A stretch of DNA of 64,000 nucleotides from Paraburkholderia sp. HP33-1 (GCF_021390595.1 NZ_JAJEJR010000001.1:1550001-1614000); one strand, 5' to 3'; shown: positions 9,168-19,538, counted from the stretch's first letter. Numbers and translations are program-made. Notes: generated by a model from the sequence alone, not told the origin.

Positions 9168-10259
9168 ATGCCGAAATCGAAGCGCCGCCCGCCGCAAGCC
9201 GAGTCTGAGAAGATCAGCGAAGTCACGTCCGCCGCAGCGGTCGACGAAAGCGGTGCTTCGGAAGTGGAAGAGGAGGTCGTCGAGGAGCGCGATCTCGACG
9301 AACGTCAGAGCGGCCTCGACGACAGCGAGGGCGCTGACGCGCGCGAAGGCACCGCCGACGCAGTGCCCGACGCTGACGATTTCCGCGCTCTGCTGCAGGC
9401 CGAACTCACGGCCGACACAATCCAGCATTATCTGAACCGCATAAGCGTGAAGCCGCTGCTCACCGTCGAGGAAGAGCAGAAATATTCGCGCCTTGCCAAG
9501 GCCGGCGAGTTCGAAGCGCGGCAGGTGATGATCGAGCGCAATCTGCGGCTGGTCGTCAGCATTGCCAAGGGTTATCTGAATCGCGGCGTGCCGCTGCTCG
9601 ATCTGATCGAGGAGGGCAACCTCGGCCTCATGCACGCGATCGAAAAATTCGATCCGACGCGCGGCTTCCGTTTTTCGACCTACGCGACGTGGTGGATCCG
9701 CCAGAGCATCGAGCGCGCGATCATGAACCAGGCGCGCACCGTGCGATTACCCGTGCATGTGATTCGTGAGCTCAACCAGGTGTTGCGCGCGAAGCGCCAT
9801 CTGGAAAAGAACTCGATGAACTCCGGCGAGGCGGCCGAGCGGCGCGACGCGAGCATCGACGACATCGCCTACCTGACCGGCAAGACCACCGACGAAGTCA
9901 CCGACATCCTCGCGCTGAACGAGCACACCGCGTCGCTCGATGCACCGCTCGACCTCGATCCGGCGAGCAGCCTGCTTGATCTGCTGTCCGACGACCAGAG
10001 CCAGTCGCCCGACGCCGAGGTGCAGCATCGCGAGCTCGAAACGCTGACGCGCGCGTGGCTCGCGCGTTTGTCGGACAAGCACCGCCACGTAATCGAGCGG
10101 CGCTTCGGTCTGAATCATATCGAGCCCGCCACGCTCGAGGAGCTGGCAGACGAAATGGGCCTCACGCGCGAGCGTGTGCGCCAGATCCAACAGGAAGCGC
10201 TGGTGCGACTGAAGCGCTTCTTCGCCTCAAACGGTGTCCGCAAAGACGCCGTTCTCTGA
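9168..10259 (+). CDS. rpoS: RNA polymerase sigma factor RpoS (sigma-38)
   Basis: This is the general stress and stationary-phase sigma factor, 363 residues. Region 2 is clear (DLIEEGNLGLMHAIEKFDP, then FSTYATWWIRQSIERAI), followed by regions 3 and 4 with the C-terminal helix-turn-helix LADEMGLTRERVRQIQQEAL. The first 75 residues are strongly acidic, as in beta-proteobacterial RpoS. The position after nlpD separates it from the primary sigma factor RpoD, which would be longer. Transcription from promoters inside nlpD, as in enteric bacteria, is possible but cannot be shown here. Confidence 0.95.
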   Translation: MPKSKRRPPQAESEKISEVTSAAAVDESGASEVEEEVVEERDLDERQSGLDDSEGADAREGTADAVPDADDFRALLQAELTADTIQHYLNRISVKPLLTVEEEQKYSRLAKAGEFEARQVMIERNLRLVVSIAKGYLNRGVPLLDLIEEGNLGLMHAIEKFDPTRGFRFSTYATWWIRQSIERAIMNQARTVRLPVHVIRELNQVLRAKRHLEKNSMNSGEAAERRDASIDDIAYLTGKTTDEVTDILALNEHTASLDAPLDLDPASSLLDLLSDDQSQSPDAEVQHRELETLTRAWLARLSDKHRHVIERRFGLNHIEPATLEELADEMGLTRERVRQIQQEALVRLKRFFASNGVRKDAVL

Positions 10260-10263
10260 ACTA

Positions 10264-11040
10264 ATGACACCGATTCTTGTTTTCGACATCGAGACGATTC
10301 CCGATGTCGCCGGCATCCGCCGTCTTGAAGATCTGCCCGCGTCGATGAGCGACGCCGAAGTCGCGGAGCACGCGTTCGCCGCGCGCCGCGAGAAAACCGG
10401 CAGCGATTTTCTGCCGCATCACCTGCAACGGGTTGCGGCGATCTCCTGCGTGTTCCGCGACAACAACGGTTTTCGCGTGCGCTCGCTCGGCACGCCCGAG
10501 GACGGCGAGGCGACGCTCGTGCAGTCGTTCTATCGCGTGATCGAAAAGTACACGCCGCAGCTCGTGTCGTGGAACGGCGGCGGTTTCGATCTGCCGGTGC
10601 TCAACTATCGCGCGCTCGTCAACGGCATTCCCGCCTACCGGTTCTGGGATCTCGGCGAGGACGACCGCGACTTCAAGTGGAACAACTACATCAGCCGCTA
10701 CCACGCGCGTCACACAGACCTGATGGACGTGCTCGCGATGTACCAGGCGCGCGCGAACGCGCCGCTCGACGCACTCGCGAAAATGTGCGGCTTTCCGGGC
10801 AAGATGGGCATGGACGGCAGCCAGGTGTGGCAGGCGTTCCAGCAAGGGCGCATCGAGGAAATCCGCAACTACTGCGAGACCGACGTCGTCAATACGTACC
10901 TGCTGTATTGCCGCTTCCAGCTGATGCGCGGCGGCTTTTCGCCGTCGGAGTATGCTGATGAAATCAATCTTGTGAAGAACGCGCTGGCGCTGGAAACCGC
11001 GCCGCAGTGGGCCGAGTATCTGGCCGCGTTCGAGCAGTAA
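10264..11040 (+). CDS. Predicted 3'-5' exonuclease, PolB-like exonuclease family
   Basis: The 258-residue protein resembles the stand-alone PolB-like exonucleases (PF10108-type). DEDD residues are visible: DIETIPD near the N-terminus (ExoI), [11 protein letters not shown] (ExoII) and [15 protein letters not shown] (ExoIII). It probably trims DNA or RNA 3' ends with two metals; the substrate is not known. The ATG at 10264 is preferred over an in-frame start at 10234 inside rpoS because homology begins at [10 protein letters not shown]. It follows rpoS by four bases. Confidence 0.9.
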   Translation: MTPILVFDIETIPDVAGIRRLEDLPASMSDAEVAEHAFAARREKTGSDFLPHHLQRVAAISCVFRDNNGFRVRSLGTPEDGEATLVQSFYRVIEKYTPQLVSWNGGGFDLPVLNYRALVNGIPAYRFWDLGEDDRDFKWNNYISRYHARHTDLMDVLAMYQARANAPLDALAKMCGFPGKMGMDGSQVWQAFQQGRIEEIRNYCETDVVNTYLLYCRFQLMRGGFSPSEYADEINLVKNALALETAPQWAEYLAAFEQ

Positions 11041-11146
11041 GCTCGCGCGAGCAGGGCCTGGGCGCGGTCCGCACCGCATCGCAGGCAAGCCCGACGCTTC
11101 GTCTACAATCTCGCCTTTTCCCCACAGCTTGTCAGGAAGTCCGCAG

Positions 11147-12577
11147 GTGTCCCGAACTGCCCCCCAACGTCGCTCGCCGCGGCGCTCATCGAAACATGCG
11201 AAGGCGCACGCCCCGGCGGCGGCGCCCGTCATTACCGGCAACGAGCCGGTCATCGAAATCGTTTCGCTCGACATGGAAGCGCGCGGCGTAGGCCGCATCG
11301 AGAGCGAAGACGGAACGCCAGGCAAGGTCGTGTTCGTCGAAGGCGCGCTGCCGGGCGAGCGCGTCAGCTACGCGACGCATCGCAGCAAGCCGAAATTCGA
11401 GCAGGCCGAAGTCGTCCAGGTGTTCCGCGAAAGCGTCATTCGCACGACACCGAAATGCACGTACTTCAACACTTGCGGCGGCTGCTCGATGCAGCATCTC
11501 GACATGCGCGCGCAGGTGGCGGTCAAGCAGCGCGTGCTCGAGGACAACCTGCAGCATCTGGCGAAGCTGCGCCCTGAAACGGTGTTTCGGCCGATTCACG
11601 GGCCGTCCTGGGGTTATCGCTATCGCGCGCGGCTCGCGGTGCGCTATCTGCCGGAGCGCGGCGGCATGCGCATCGGCTTTCACGAGAAGAAGAGCAGCTA
11701 CATCGCCGACATGAAGACCTGCGAGGTGCTGCCGCCGCATGTGTCGGCGATGCTGATGCCGCTGCGCTTCATGGTCCGCAAGCTGTCGATCTACGACCGC
11801 ATGCCGCAGCTGGAGCTTGCGGTCGGCTCGTCGGTCACGGCGCTCGTCGTGCGCAACCTCGAACCGCTGACGGCTGAGGACGAGCAGGTGCTGCGCGAGT
11901 TCGCCGACGAGCACAAGGTGCAGTTCTGGATCCAGCCGGGTGGTCCCGACACGGTCACGCCGCTTTATCCGCTCGACGTGCAGCTCGACTACACGCTGCC
12001 CGAATACGGCATCCGCATGCCGTTCAAGCCGACCGATTTCACGCAGGTCAATCACGCCATCAATCGCGTGCTGGTGAGCCGCGCGTTGCGCCTGCTCGCG
12101 CCGGCGCGCACCGACCGCGTGCTCGACCTGTTCTGCGGGATCGGCAACTTCACGCTGCCGCTCGCGCGAATCTCGCGGGAAGTGGTCGGCATCGAGGGCA
12201 GCGAAGTGCTGACCCAGCGCGCGCTCGCGAACGCGGAGCTGAACGGCGTCGCGGGGCATACGTCGTTCGAGAGCCGCAACCTGTTCGAAGTCACCGCCGA
12301 CGACCTGCGCGCGCTCGGTCACTTCGACAAGTTTCTGGTCGACCCGCCGCGCGAAGGCGCACTCGCGATCGCGAAGGCGCTCGCCGAGATCGCGCAGAGC
12401 GGCAACGGGCCGCTGCCGAAGCGCATCGTCTACGTGTCATGCGCGCCGGCCACGCTTGCGCGCGATGCCGGCCTGCTCGTGCACGAGGCCGGCTATCGGC
12501 TGGTGGGTGCGGGCGTCGTCAACATGTTTCCGCATACCTCGCACGTGGAATCGATTGCGCTGTTCGAGCGCGACTGA
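11147..12577 (+). CDS. rlmD: 23S rRNA (uracil-1939-C5)-methyltransferase RlmD
   Basis: RlmD methylates U1939 of 23S rRNA and carries a [4Fe-4S] cluster. An N-terminal TRAM domain (about residues 35-95) is followed by the cluster motif C-x5-C-x2-C ([10 protein letters not shown]) with a fourth Cys in MKTCEVL. The SAM site is [14 protein letters not shown]; the catalytic Cys is in [13 protein letters not shown] choose the GTG at 11147 because AGGAAG lies about seven bases upstream; a TTG at 11129 is also open. A TACAAT box at 11104-11109 may be the -10 element. A strong terminator follows the stop. Confidence 0.95.
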   Translation: MSRTAPQRRSPRRSSKHAKAHAPAAAPVITGNEPVIEIVSLDMEARGVGRIESEDGTPGKVVFVEGALPGERVSYATHRSKPKFEQAEVVQVFRESVIRTTPKCTYFNTCGGCSMQHLDMRAQVAVKQRVLEDNLQHLAKLRPETVFRPIHGPSWGYRYRARLAVRYLPERGGMRIGFHEKKSSYIADMKTCEVLPPHVSAMLMPLRFMVRKLSIYDRMPQLELAVGSSVTALVVRNLEPLTAEDEQVLREFADEHKVQFWIQPGGPDTVTPLYPLDVQLDYTLPEYGIRMPFKPTDFTQVNHAINRVLVSRALRLLAPARTDRVLDLFCGIGNFTLPLARISREVVGIEGSEVLTQRALANAELNGVAGHTSFESRNLFEVTADDLRALGHFDKFLVDPPREGALAIAKALAEIAQSGNGPLPKRIVYVSCAPATLARDAGLLVHEAGYRLVGAGVVNMFPHTSHVESIALFERD

Positions 12578-12600
12578 GTCTCGGGGCGCGCATAAAAGAA

Positions 12601-12630
12601 AACGCCACGACCGAGGTCGTGGCGTTTTTG
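12601..12630. terminator. Bidirectional intrinsic terminator, rlmD / bamD
   Basis: A perfect 11-bp stem (AACGCCACGAC with GTCGTGGCGTT) and a four-base loop are followed by TTTTT and preceded by an A-rich run, so it can serve both convergent genes. Confidence 0.9.
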
Positions 12631-12670
12631 CTTTCAGACGACGGTCAGTGTGCCGTCGGCAAGTGGGGCG

Positions 12671-13531
12671 TCAGAACTGCCACCAGGACTTCTGCGTGCC
12701 GGGCCGTGCGCGGCCGGTGACGTACGGGCTGTCGGGGAAAGTGCCGGCCAGCACGCGACGCGTGTCGTCGGCGAGTTGCTGGTTGTTCAGCTTCTCGTAC
12801 GACAGGATCATGATGTGCAGCGCGTCTTCGATGGCCGGCGCGTTCTTGTATTCGCGCAATGCGAGCTGCGCGCGGTTGATCGCGGCGACATAGGCGCCGC
12901 GGCGGTAGTAGTAGTCCGCCGCGTGGACTTCGTGCGACGCCAGCGCGTTGACGATGTAGCGCATGCGCTGTGCGGCGTCCGGCGCGTACTTGCTGTTCGG
13001 GAAGCGGTCCACCACGACCTTGAACGCGTCATACGACTCGCGCAGGGACTTCGGATCGCGCTCGCTCATGTCCTGGCCTGAGAAGCGGCCGAACAGACCG
13101 AGGTCGTCGTTGAAGTGGATCATGCCCTTCAGGTAGTACGCGTAGGCGATGTCCGGGTGATCCGGGTGCAGCTGGATGAAGCGGTCGATGGCCTGGTCGG
13201 CGGCGGCGTTTTCGTTGTCTTTCCAGTTGCAGTACGCGACGTTGATCTGCGCCTGCTGGGCGAAGTGGCCGAACGGGTCGCGGCCCTCGAGCAGCTCGAA
13301 ATACTTCGCGCACTTGCCCCAGTCACCACCGGTCAGGGCGTCGTTCGCCTCCGTATATAATTTGTTGTTGGCCCACGTGGCCGTTTCGTCGGTCTTTTCC
13401 GGCAGGCCGTGGCAAGCCGCAACAGCGACGACGGCTGCAGCGCACGCAACGTATCCGGCCACTTTCCGGGCCGCCTTCTTGATGGCCGCCAAATTGATCG
13501 CCGCTTCAGTGATGGTGTTCAAGGCTCGCAT
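12671..13531 (-). CDS. bamD: Outer-membrane assembly lipoprotein BamD
   Basis: BamD is an essential lipoprotein of the BAM complex that inserts beta-barrel proteins into the outer membrane. The product has 286 residues. Its lipobox is V-A-A-C after a hydrophobic segment around residues 22-39. Five TPR-like repeats follow, with the family pattern of paired aromatic residues ([16 protein letters not shown]). The start is the ATG at 13531-13529 (M-R-A-L-N-T-I); the frame extends to 13828 inside rluD but is not homologous there. The intergenic gap to divergent rluD is only 38 bases. A perfect TATAAT on this strand at 13622-13627, inside the rluD coding region, could be its -10 box. Confidence 0.95.
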   Translation of the reverse strand: MRALNTITEAAINLAAIKKAARKVAGYVACAAAVVAVAACHGLPEKTDETATWANNKLYTEANDALTGGDWGKCAKYFELLEGRDPFGHFAQQAQINVAYCNWKDNENAAADQAIDRFIQLHPDHPDIAYAYYLKGMIHFNDDLGLFGRFSGQDMSERDPKSLRESYDAFKVVVDRFPNSKYAPDAAQRMRYIVNALASHEVHAADYYYRRGAYVAAINRAQLALREYKNAPAIEDALHIMILSYEKLNNQQLADDTRRVLAGTFPDSPYVTGRARPGTQKSWWQF

Positions 13532-13569
13532 TTTCCAGTCTAGCTTTACGTCCAGGTGACCCAGACTCA

Positions 13570-14829
13570 ATGACCCGCTCAAATACTCCAGGCACCGCAG
13601 GCGCCGGGAATAGCAACAAAGATTATAGCGTAAGCGCCGACCCCGCCGACGCGTTGGGCGTCGATTCCCTCGACGACGATTTCGCCGGCGACGCGCTCGC
13701 CGCAAGCAGTCCGCAAGGGGCCGCGGTCGCGGCGGCAGCCGTGCCCGGTCGCGCGGCCGACGAAGCGCCGCGCCGCGTCGTCGTGCCCGACGAATTGGCC
13801 GGCGAGCGCCTCGACAAGGTGGTCGCAAAGGTATTCCCGGAGTTCTCGCGCAGCCGTCTGCAAAGCTGGATCGAGGCCGAGCGGGTGCGCGTCGACGGCA
13901 AGCCGGCGAAGATCCGCCAGCCGGTGCCGCTCGGAGCCACCATCGAACTCGAGCCCGATCTGCTGCCCGAGCAGCTCGCCTTCACGCCCGAACCGGTACC
14001 GCTCGACATCGTCTACGAGGACGACACGCTCGTCGTCATCAACAAGCCGGCCGGCATGGTCGTGCATCCGGCCGCCGGCAACTGGAGCGGCACCGTGCTG
14101 AACGGTCTGCTGTACCGCTATGGCGCGGCGGCGGCCGGTCTGCCGCGCGCGGGCATCGTGCACCGGCTCGACAAGGAAACGTCGGGGCTGATGGTGGTCG
14201 CGCGCACGCTCGAGGCGCAGACCGACCTCGTGCGCCAGTTGCAGGCGCGCACGGTGAAGCGCCGCTATCTCGCGCTCGTGTGGGGCAACATGCCCGATGA
14301 AGGCACGATCGACGCGCCGATCGGGCGCGATCCGCGCGAGCGCACGCGCATGGCCGTGGTGACGGGGGCGGCCGGCAAGCCGGCGCGTACCCACTTCAGG
14401 CGCGTGAGCTCGGCGATCTGGCAACGCCAGCCGGTCACGGCGATTCATTGCGATCTGGAGACGGGGCGTACGCATCAGATTCGCGTCCATTGCGCGCATA
14501 TCGGCCATCCGCTGCTCGGAGACCCCGTGTACGGACGCGCGCGCGGCAAGCGCTCGGTCACGCCGCTGCCGGACGGTTTCGCGCGCCAGGCGCTGCATGC
14601 GTGGCGGCTCGGGCTGATCCATCCGAAGACCGGCCGCTCGATGCAGTGGCGCGCCGACGTGCCGGCCGATATCGAGGCGTTGTCGGCGGCGCTCGGTCTG
14701 GGTCGCGACGATACGGTCGAGTTCGACGACGCGTATGACGAGGATGAGGACTACGATGCATCGTTCGACGACGCCGCGTACGATGAAGGCGGCGATCACG
14801 ACGACCATGACGAGGACGATCAAGCATGA
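13570..14829 (+). CDS. rluD: 23S rRNA pseudouridine synthase RluD, with acidic N- and C-terminal extensions
   Basis: RluD makes pseudouridines 1911, 1915 and 1917 in helix 69 of 23S rRNA. An S4 domain (about residues 75-135: [20 protein letters not shown]) precedes the catalytic domain, with the active Asp in [16 protein letters not shown] and the GRTHQIRVH motif. The protein has 419 residues against about 326 in E. coli. The difference is an N-terminal acidic/Ala-rich stretch (about 1-70) and a C-terminal tail of about 45 residues dominated by Asp and Glu. Its stop overlaps the pgeF ATG by four bases, so both are probably co-translated. Confidence 0.95.
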   Translation: MTRSNTPGTAGAGNSNKDYSVSADPADALGVDSLDDDFAGDALAASSPQGAAVAAAAVPGRAADEAPRRVVVPDELAGERLDKVVAKVFPEFSRSRLQSWIEAERVRVDGKPAKIRQPVPLGATIELEPDLLPEQLAFTPEPVPLDIVYEDDTLVVINKPAGMVVHPAAGNWSGTVLNGLLYRYGAAAAGLPRAGIVHRLDKETSGLMVVARTLEAQTDLVRQLQARTVKRRYLALVWGNMPDEGTIDAPIGRDPRERTRMAVVTGAAGKPARTHFRRVSSAIWQRQPVTAIHCDLETGRTHQIRVHCAHIGHPLLGDPVYGRARGKRSVTPLPDGFARQALHAWRLGLIHPKTGRSMQWRADVPADIEALSAALGLGRDDTVEFDDAYDEDEDYDASFDDAAYDEGGDHDDHDEDDQA

Positions 14830-15689
14830 ACACGAACTTGCCGGAGCTGGGTTTTGCCGATGTCGTGCAGCCCGCGTGGAACGTGTCGCCGCGCGTGCGT
14901 GCGCTCGTCACCACGCGCGACGGCGGCGTCAGCGACGCGCCGTTCGGGCGCTGGCGCGACGGCGCTGATCAGCCTGGCGGTCTCAATCTGGGCATGAAAA
15001 CCGGCGACGACCCCGCCGCCGTCGCGAGCAATCGCGCACGGCTCCTCGCGCTCGCCGGTGTTCGCGAGGCCGCCTGGCTCGAACAGATCCACGGCGCCGG
15101 TATCGTGCGCGCCGAGGACGCGCTCGCGTACGCGCGCGAGCACGGCGCGCCGGCGCGCGCCGACGCAAGCGTCACCGATCACGCGGGCATCGCGTGCATC
15201 GTGATGGTCGCTGATTGCATGCCGGTGCTGTTGTGCGATGAAGCGGGACGCGCGGTCGGCGCCGCGCATGCGGGCTGGCGCGGGCTCGCGGCGGGCATCG
15301 TCGAGCAGACCGCCGCGCGTGTCGCCGCGCTGGCGGGCGTGCAGGCGAGCGAACTGCACGCGTACCTCGGACCTTCGATCGGGCCCAGCGCATTCGAAGT
15401 CGGCCCAGACGTGCGTGACGCGTTCATGACTGGCGTCGACGGCGCGCAACGCGAGGCGACCTCGAACGCATTCGTCACGCATCCGGAGAATGCCGGCAAA
15501 TATCTGGCCGATCTGCCGGCGCTCGCGCGCCTGCGCCTGCAACGGCTCGGCCTCACGCGAGTCAGCGGCGGTGATCTATGCACGGTCGCGCTGCGCGAGC
15601 GGTTTTATTCCTATCGACGCGACCGCGAAACTGGCCGCATGGCCGCATTGATCTGGATCGACAATCAGGCGCAAACCATTGCCGATTAA
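14826..15689 (+). CDS. pgeF: Laccase-domain protein PgeF/YfiH (multicopper-fold purine nucleoside phosphorylase)
   Basis: This 287-residue protein belongs to the YfiH/DUF152 family. In E. coli the homologue (PgeF) clears wrongly built UDP-MurNAc-L-Ser during peptidoglycan synthesis, and human and bacterial relatives act on purine nucleosides. Zinc-binding and family motifs are visible: [25 protein letters not shown] (His and Cys ligands), YLGPSIGP and GGDLCTVA with RFYSYRRD near the end. The ATG at 14826 overlaps the rluD stop, the same rluD-yfiH order as in many proteobacteria. Confidence 0.93.
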   Translation: MNTNLPELGFADVVQPAWNVSPRVRALVTTRDGGVSDAPFGRWRDGADQPGGLNLGMKTGDDPAAVASNRARLLALAGVREAAWLEQIHGAGIVRAEDALAYAREHGAPARADASVTDHAGIACIVMVADCMPVLLCDEAGRAVGAAHAGWRGLAAGIVEQTAARVAALAGVQASELHAYLGPSIGPSAFEVGPDVRDAFMTGVDGAQREATSNAFVTHPENAGKYLADLPALARLRLQRLGLTRVSGGDLCTVALRERFYSYRRDRETGRMAALIWIDNQAQTIAD

Positions 15690-16198
15690 TTTGGCAGGGC
15701 GCGCGAGAGCGTCTCGTCATACGTTTAAAATCGAACGGTGGTTTTATTTCGGGTGAATACGCGCGGGTTCGTGATTGTCGAACGCCACTGCGGAGGTGTC
15801 GTTGAACACCTGTTCCGCGGCCTTCACGCCTATTTTTTGTTGCACTGCCGGAATACCCGCCGATAGCGCGAATCGGCCGCCGGCAACGTGGCGGCGCGCA
15901 CAAATAAACAGGCTTAAATGCCATGCACGGTGGGAGTTTTTTGATTTGCTCGTAGCGCGATTCATTTGACTCGCAAAAGTGCGATTTGCCATACAGGGAA
16001 AACGATAATTAAAAAACTATCGCACTGCGGCAAAATCGGGAACAAGCATTGACATGCCTTGTGATGGGGAGCAAGAATGTTCCTCCCGAGCTCCACGTCG
16101 TACCTGGGACAGGGCGTGACGAGGTCGCGAGCAATCGCTACGTGCGCACGAACCTGCCTCTCAACCCGTCCGTAAGGACTTTCCGGTCAAAAGCAGGC
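15690..16198. other. Upstream region of the pha operon
   Basis: This 509-base non-coding stretch is clearly more A/T-rich than its surroundings between about 15920 and 16050. It contains an 8-bp inverted repeat AGTGCGAT/ATCGCACT (15978-15985 and 16019-16026) flanking an A/T-rich core, which could be an operator, and the promoter listed separately. A 32-codon reading frame with a GGGGAG ribosome site (16077-16175) lies between the promoter and the chosen phaC start. Confidence 0.6.
16049..16078 (+). promoter_or_regulatory. Sigma-70 type promoter of phaCAB
   Basis: A perfect -35 TTGACA (16049-16054) is separated by 18 bases from AAGAAT (16073-16078). The described Cupriavidus necator phaC promoter is TTGACA, 18 bases, AACAAT, so only one position differs. 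Transcription would start near 16085, which excludes coding starts upstream of that point. Confidence 0.7.
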
Positions 16199-18109
16199 AT
16201 GGCAGCATCTCATTCCTCAGCTTCCCCTAGCACGGACTCCTCGAAGGAGCACACGCGGCAGGCCGGTATGAGCGGTGCATCGTCAACCGCAGGCATGCAG
16301 CAATTTCTCGACGCCTGGATGAACGCATGGCGTTCGTTCGGCGTGCCACCCAACGGCACGTCGTTCCAGGTGCCCTCAATGCCGCAGATGCCAGACCTTG
16401 CGCAGATGGCGGCGGGCTTTCCGCAAATGCCGGCGTTTCCCGGCATGCCCGATTTCAGCAAGCTGGCCGTTGGCGCGTTGCCGTCGTTGCCGGGGCTGAG
16501 CATTCCCACCGCCGCGATTCCGCCGGAGCGTTTGCAGAAGCTGCAGACCGACTATTCGCGCGAGGCGATGGAACTGATCCAGCAGGCCACCATGTCGGCG
16601 ATCAAGCCGCCCGCACTCAAGGACCGGCGCTTCAGCGCGGACGCCTGGAGCGAGGCGCCGGTCTATGCGTTCACCGCCGCATGGTATCTGCTGAACGCGC
16701 GCTATCTGCAGCAGATGGTCGACGCGCTCGACACCGAGCCGAAAATGCGCGAGCGCATCCGCTTCGCGGTTCAGCAGTGGACCGCGGCGGCCTCGCCGAG
16801 CAACTTCTTCGCATTGAATCCCGAAGCGCAGAAAACGCTGCTCGACAGCAAGGGCGAGAGCCTGCGCCAGGGCGTGATGAACCTGCTCGGCGACATGCAG
16901 CGCGGCAAGATTTCTCAAACCGACGAATCGCGTTTCGCGGTCGGCGAGAACCTCGCGAACACCGAGGGCTCTGTCGTGTTCGAGAACGATCTGCTGCAAC
17001 TGATCCAGTACAAGCCGCGCACGCCGACCGTGCGCGAACGGCCGCTCCTGATCGTGCCGCCGTGTATCAACAAGTTCTACATTCTCGACCTGCAGCCCGA
17101 GAACTCGCTCGTCGCGCACGGGCTCGATTCGGGCCACCAGGTGTTCCTGATTTCGTGGCGCAATGCGGATCAGTCGGTCGCGCACAAGACGTGGGACGAC
17201 TACATCGGCGAGGGCGTGCTCACTGCGATCGACACCGTCAGCAAAATCAGCGGCCGCGAGCAGATCAACACGCTGGGCTTCTGCATCGGCGGCACGTTGC
17301 TCGCCACCGCGCTGGCGGTGGCGGCGGCGCGCGGCGAACATCCGGCCGCGTCGATGACGCTGCTCACCGCGATGCTCGACTTCTCCGACACGGGCGTGCT
17401 CGACGTGTTCGTCGACGAGGCGCACGTGCAGATGCGCGAGCAGACCATCGGCGGCAAGAACGGTGCGCCGCCCGGACTGATGCGTGGCATCGAATTCGCG
17501 AACACGTTCTCGTTCCTGCGCCCGAACGACCTCGTGTGGAACTACGTCGTCGACAATTACCTGAAGGGCCGCACGCCGGTGCCGTTCGACCTGCTGTACT
17601 GGAATAGCGACTCGACCAGTGTGCCGGGACCGATGTACGTCTGGTATCTGCGCAACACGTATCTCGAGAACAAGCTGCGCGTGCCGGGTGCGCTCACCAC
17701 CTGCGGCGAGCCGATCGATCTGTCGAAGATCGACGTGCCGACCTTCATCTACGGTTCACGCGAAGACCATATCGTGCCGTGGCAAACCGCGTATGCGTCG
17801 GTACCGCTGCTCACCGGGCCGCTGAAGTTCGTGCTTGGGGCGTCGGGCCATATCGCCGGTGTGATCAATCCGCCCGCGAAGAAAAAGCGCAACTTCTGGA
17901 AGCTCGATACCGATGCGAAGACGCTGCCCGAATCCGCGGACGAATGGTTCGACGCGGCGACCGAAGTACCCGGCAGCTGGTGGCCCGAATGGACCGAGTG
18001 GCTCGATCAGTACGGCGGCAAGAAAGTGAAGCCGCGCGCCACGCCCGGCTCCGACGAATTCCCGGTCATCGAGCCGGCGCCTGGCCGCTACGTGCGGCAA
18101 AGGGAGTAA
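16199..18109 (+). CDS. phaC: Class I poly(3-hydroxyalkanoate) polymerase PhaC
   Basis: PhaC polymerises (R)-3-hydroxyacyl-CoA into PHA on the granule surface. The product from the ATG at 16199 has 636 residues. The lipase-box-like G-F-C-I-G-G holds catalytic Cys362 (C319 in C. necator, consistent with a longer N-terminus); the catalytic Asp is in REDHIVPW and the His in GASGHIAG. Residues 1-60 are a Ser/Thr/Gly/Met-rich extension, then the amphipathic N-terminal domain. The frame stays open to a TTG at 16049, but that codon is part of the promoter. The ribosome site before 16199 is weak, so the start is not certain. Confidence 0.96.
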   Translation: MAASHSSASPSTDSSKEHTRQAGMSGASSTAGMQQFLDAWMNAWRSFGVPPNGTSFQVPSMPQMPDLAQMAAGFPQMPAFPGMPDFSKLAVGALPSLPGLSIPTAAIPPERLQKLQTDYSREAMELIQQATMSAIKPPALKDRRFSADAWSEAPVYAFTAAWYLLNARYLQQMVDALDTEPKMRERIRFAVQQWTAAASPSNFFALNPEAQKTLLDSKGESLRQGVMNLLGDMQRGKISQTDESRFAVGENLANTEGSVVFENDLLQLIQYKPRTPTVRERPLLIVPPCINKFYILDLQPENSLVAHGLDSGHQVFLISWRNADQSVAHKTWDDYIGEGVLTAIDTVSKISGREQINTLGFCIGGTLLATALAVAAARGEHPAASMTLLTAMLDFSDTGVLDVFVDEAHVQMREQTIGGKNGAPPGLMRGIEFANTFSFLRPNDLVWNYVVDNYLKGRTPVPFDLLYWNSDSTSVPGPMYVWYLRNTYLENKLRVPGALTTCGEPIDLSKIDVPTFIYGSREDHIVPWQTAYASVPLLTGPLKFVLGASGHIAGVINPPAKKKRNFWKLDTDAKTLPESADEWFDAATEVPGSWWPEWTEWLDQYGGKKVKPRATPGSDEFPVIEPAPGRYVRQRE

Positions 18110-18308
18110 GGTTTCATATACAGGCTCGACGCGCGTGTCCGACGGTCGTTCTGGCGTTGCCTATCGCACGCGGTCGGCCGGTGTATAGATGTATGACAGG
18201 TGAATGAGCGTCTGGTTGATGAAGGCGTGTGAGCAACGCAAGTTGCGACGCAATTTTTAACGTAACGGGCTGCGGTGCGGTTGGCCGAGGTGCCCTGAGG
18301 ATATGGAA

Positions 18309-19490
18309 ATGACTGATGTTGTGATCGTATCGGCCGCTCGTACTGCAGTGGGCAAATTTGGTGGGTCGCTGGCCAAGGTTGCCGCACCTGAACTTGGCGC
18401 GATAGCGGTGCGCGCCGTACTCGAACGGGCAGGCGTGAAGCCGGAACAGGTGAGCGAAGTGATCCTGGGCCAGGTGCTGACGGCGGGCTCCGGTCAGAAC
18501 CCCGCGCGTCAGGCGCTGATCAAGGCGGGCTTGCCGTCGGCCGTGCCGGGCATGACGATCAACAAGGTTTGCGGCTCCGGTCTGAAGGCCGTGATGCTCG
18601 CGGCCAACGCGATCATCGCCGGTGACGCGGACATCGTCGTGGCAGGCGGCCAGGAAAACATGAGTGCCGCGCCGCACGTGCTGCCTGGTTCGCGCGACGG
18701 TTTCCGCATGGGCGACGCGAAGCTGATCGACTCGATGATCGTCGACGGCCTGTGGGACGTCTACAACCAGTACCACATGGGCGTGACGGCTGAGAACGTC
18801 GCGAAGGAATACGGCATCACGCGCGAGCAGCAGGATGCATTCGCGGCGCTGTCGCAGAACAAGGCGGAAGCCGCGCAGAAGGCAGGGCGCTTCAATGACG
18901 AAATCGTGCCGGTCGAGATTCCGCAGCGCAAGGGCGAACCGCTGCGCTTCGTTACCGACGAATTCGTACGACATGGCGTGACCGCTGAATCGCTGGCGGG
19001 CCTGAAGCCGGCGTTCTCGAAGGAAGGCACGGTCACGGCGGCGAACGCATCGGGTCTGAACGACGGCGCGGCGGCGGTACTCGTGATGTCGCTGAAGAAG
19101 GCGGAAGCGCTCGGCCTCACGCCGCTCGCGCGCATCAAGGCGTACGCGAACGCGGGCGTCGATCCGAAGGTGATGGGCATGGGCCCGGTGCCGGCTTCGC
19201 GCCGCTGCCTCGAGCGCGCGGGCTGGACGCCGGCCGACCTCGACCTGATGGAAATCAACGAAGCGTTTGCCGCGCAGGCGCTAGCCGTCCACAAGCAGAT
19301 GGGCTGGGATACGTCGAAGATCAACGTGAACGGCGGCGCGATTGCGATCGGCCACCCGATCGGCGCGTCCGGTTGCCGGATTCTGGTCACGCTACTGCAC
19401 GAAATGCAGAAGCGCGATGCGAAGAAGGGGCTGGCGTCGCTGTGTATCGGCGGCGGTATGGGTGTCGCGCTCGCGGTCGAGCGCATTTAA
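18309..19490 (+). CDS. phaA: Acetyl-CoA acetyltransferase (beta-ketothiolase) PhaA
   Basis: PhaA condenses two acetyl-CoA to acetoacetyl-CoA, the first step of PHB synthesis. The 393-residue protein has the acyl-enzyme Cys88 in [10 protein letters not shown], the GHPIGASG motif with the active His, and the second catalytic Cys in [10 protein letters not shown] prefer the ATG at 18309 (M-T-D-V-V-I-V) to the one at 18303 because GAGG at 18297-18300 lies eight bases before it. It follows phaC by about 200 bases that hold no gene. Confidence 0.96.
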   Translation: MTDVVIVSAARTAVGKFGGSLAKVAAPELGAIAVRAVLERAGVKPEQVSEVILGQVLTAGSGQNPARQALIKAGLPSAVPGMTINKVCGSGLKAVMLAANAIIAGDADIVVAGGQENMSAAPHVLPGSRDGFRMGDAKLIDSMIVDGLWDVYNQYHMGVTAENVAKEYGITREQQDAFAALSQNKAEAAQKAGRFNDEIVPVEIPQRKGEPLRFVTDEFVRHGVTAESLAGLKPAFSKEGTVTAANASGLNDGAAAVLVMSLKKAEALGLTPLARIKAYANAGVDPKVMGMGPVPASRRCLERAGWTPADLDLMEINEAFAAQALAVHKQMGWDTSKINVNGGAIAIGHPIGASGCRILVTLLHEMQKRDAKKGLASLCIGGGMGVALAVERI

Positions 19491-19502
19491 AGTACGCTGG
19501 GT

Positions 19503-19538
19503 AGGCCGCGCGCATTCGCGACCGTTCGCGCGCGGCCT
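19503..19538 (+). other. Hairpin between phaA and phaB
   Basis: A perfect 10-bp inverted repeat, AGGCCGCGCG/CGCGCGGCCT (16-base loop), lies 12 bases after the phaA stop. It has no T-tract. It may stabilise the phaCA transcript end or partly reduce read-through into phaB; that role is inference. Confidence 0.4.
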
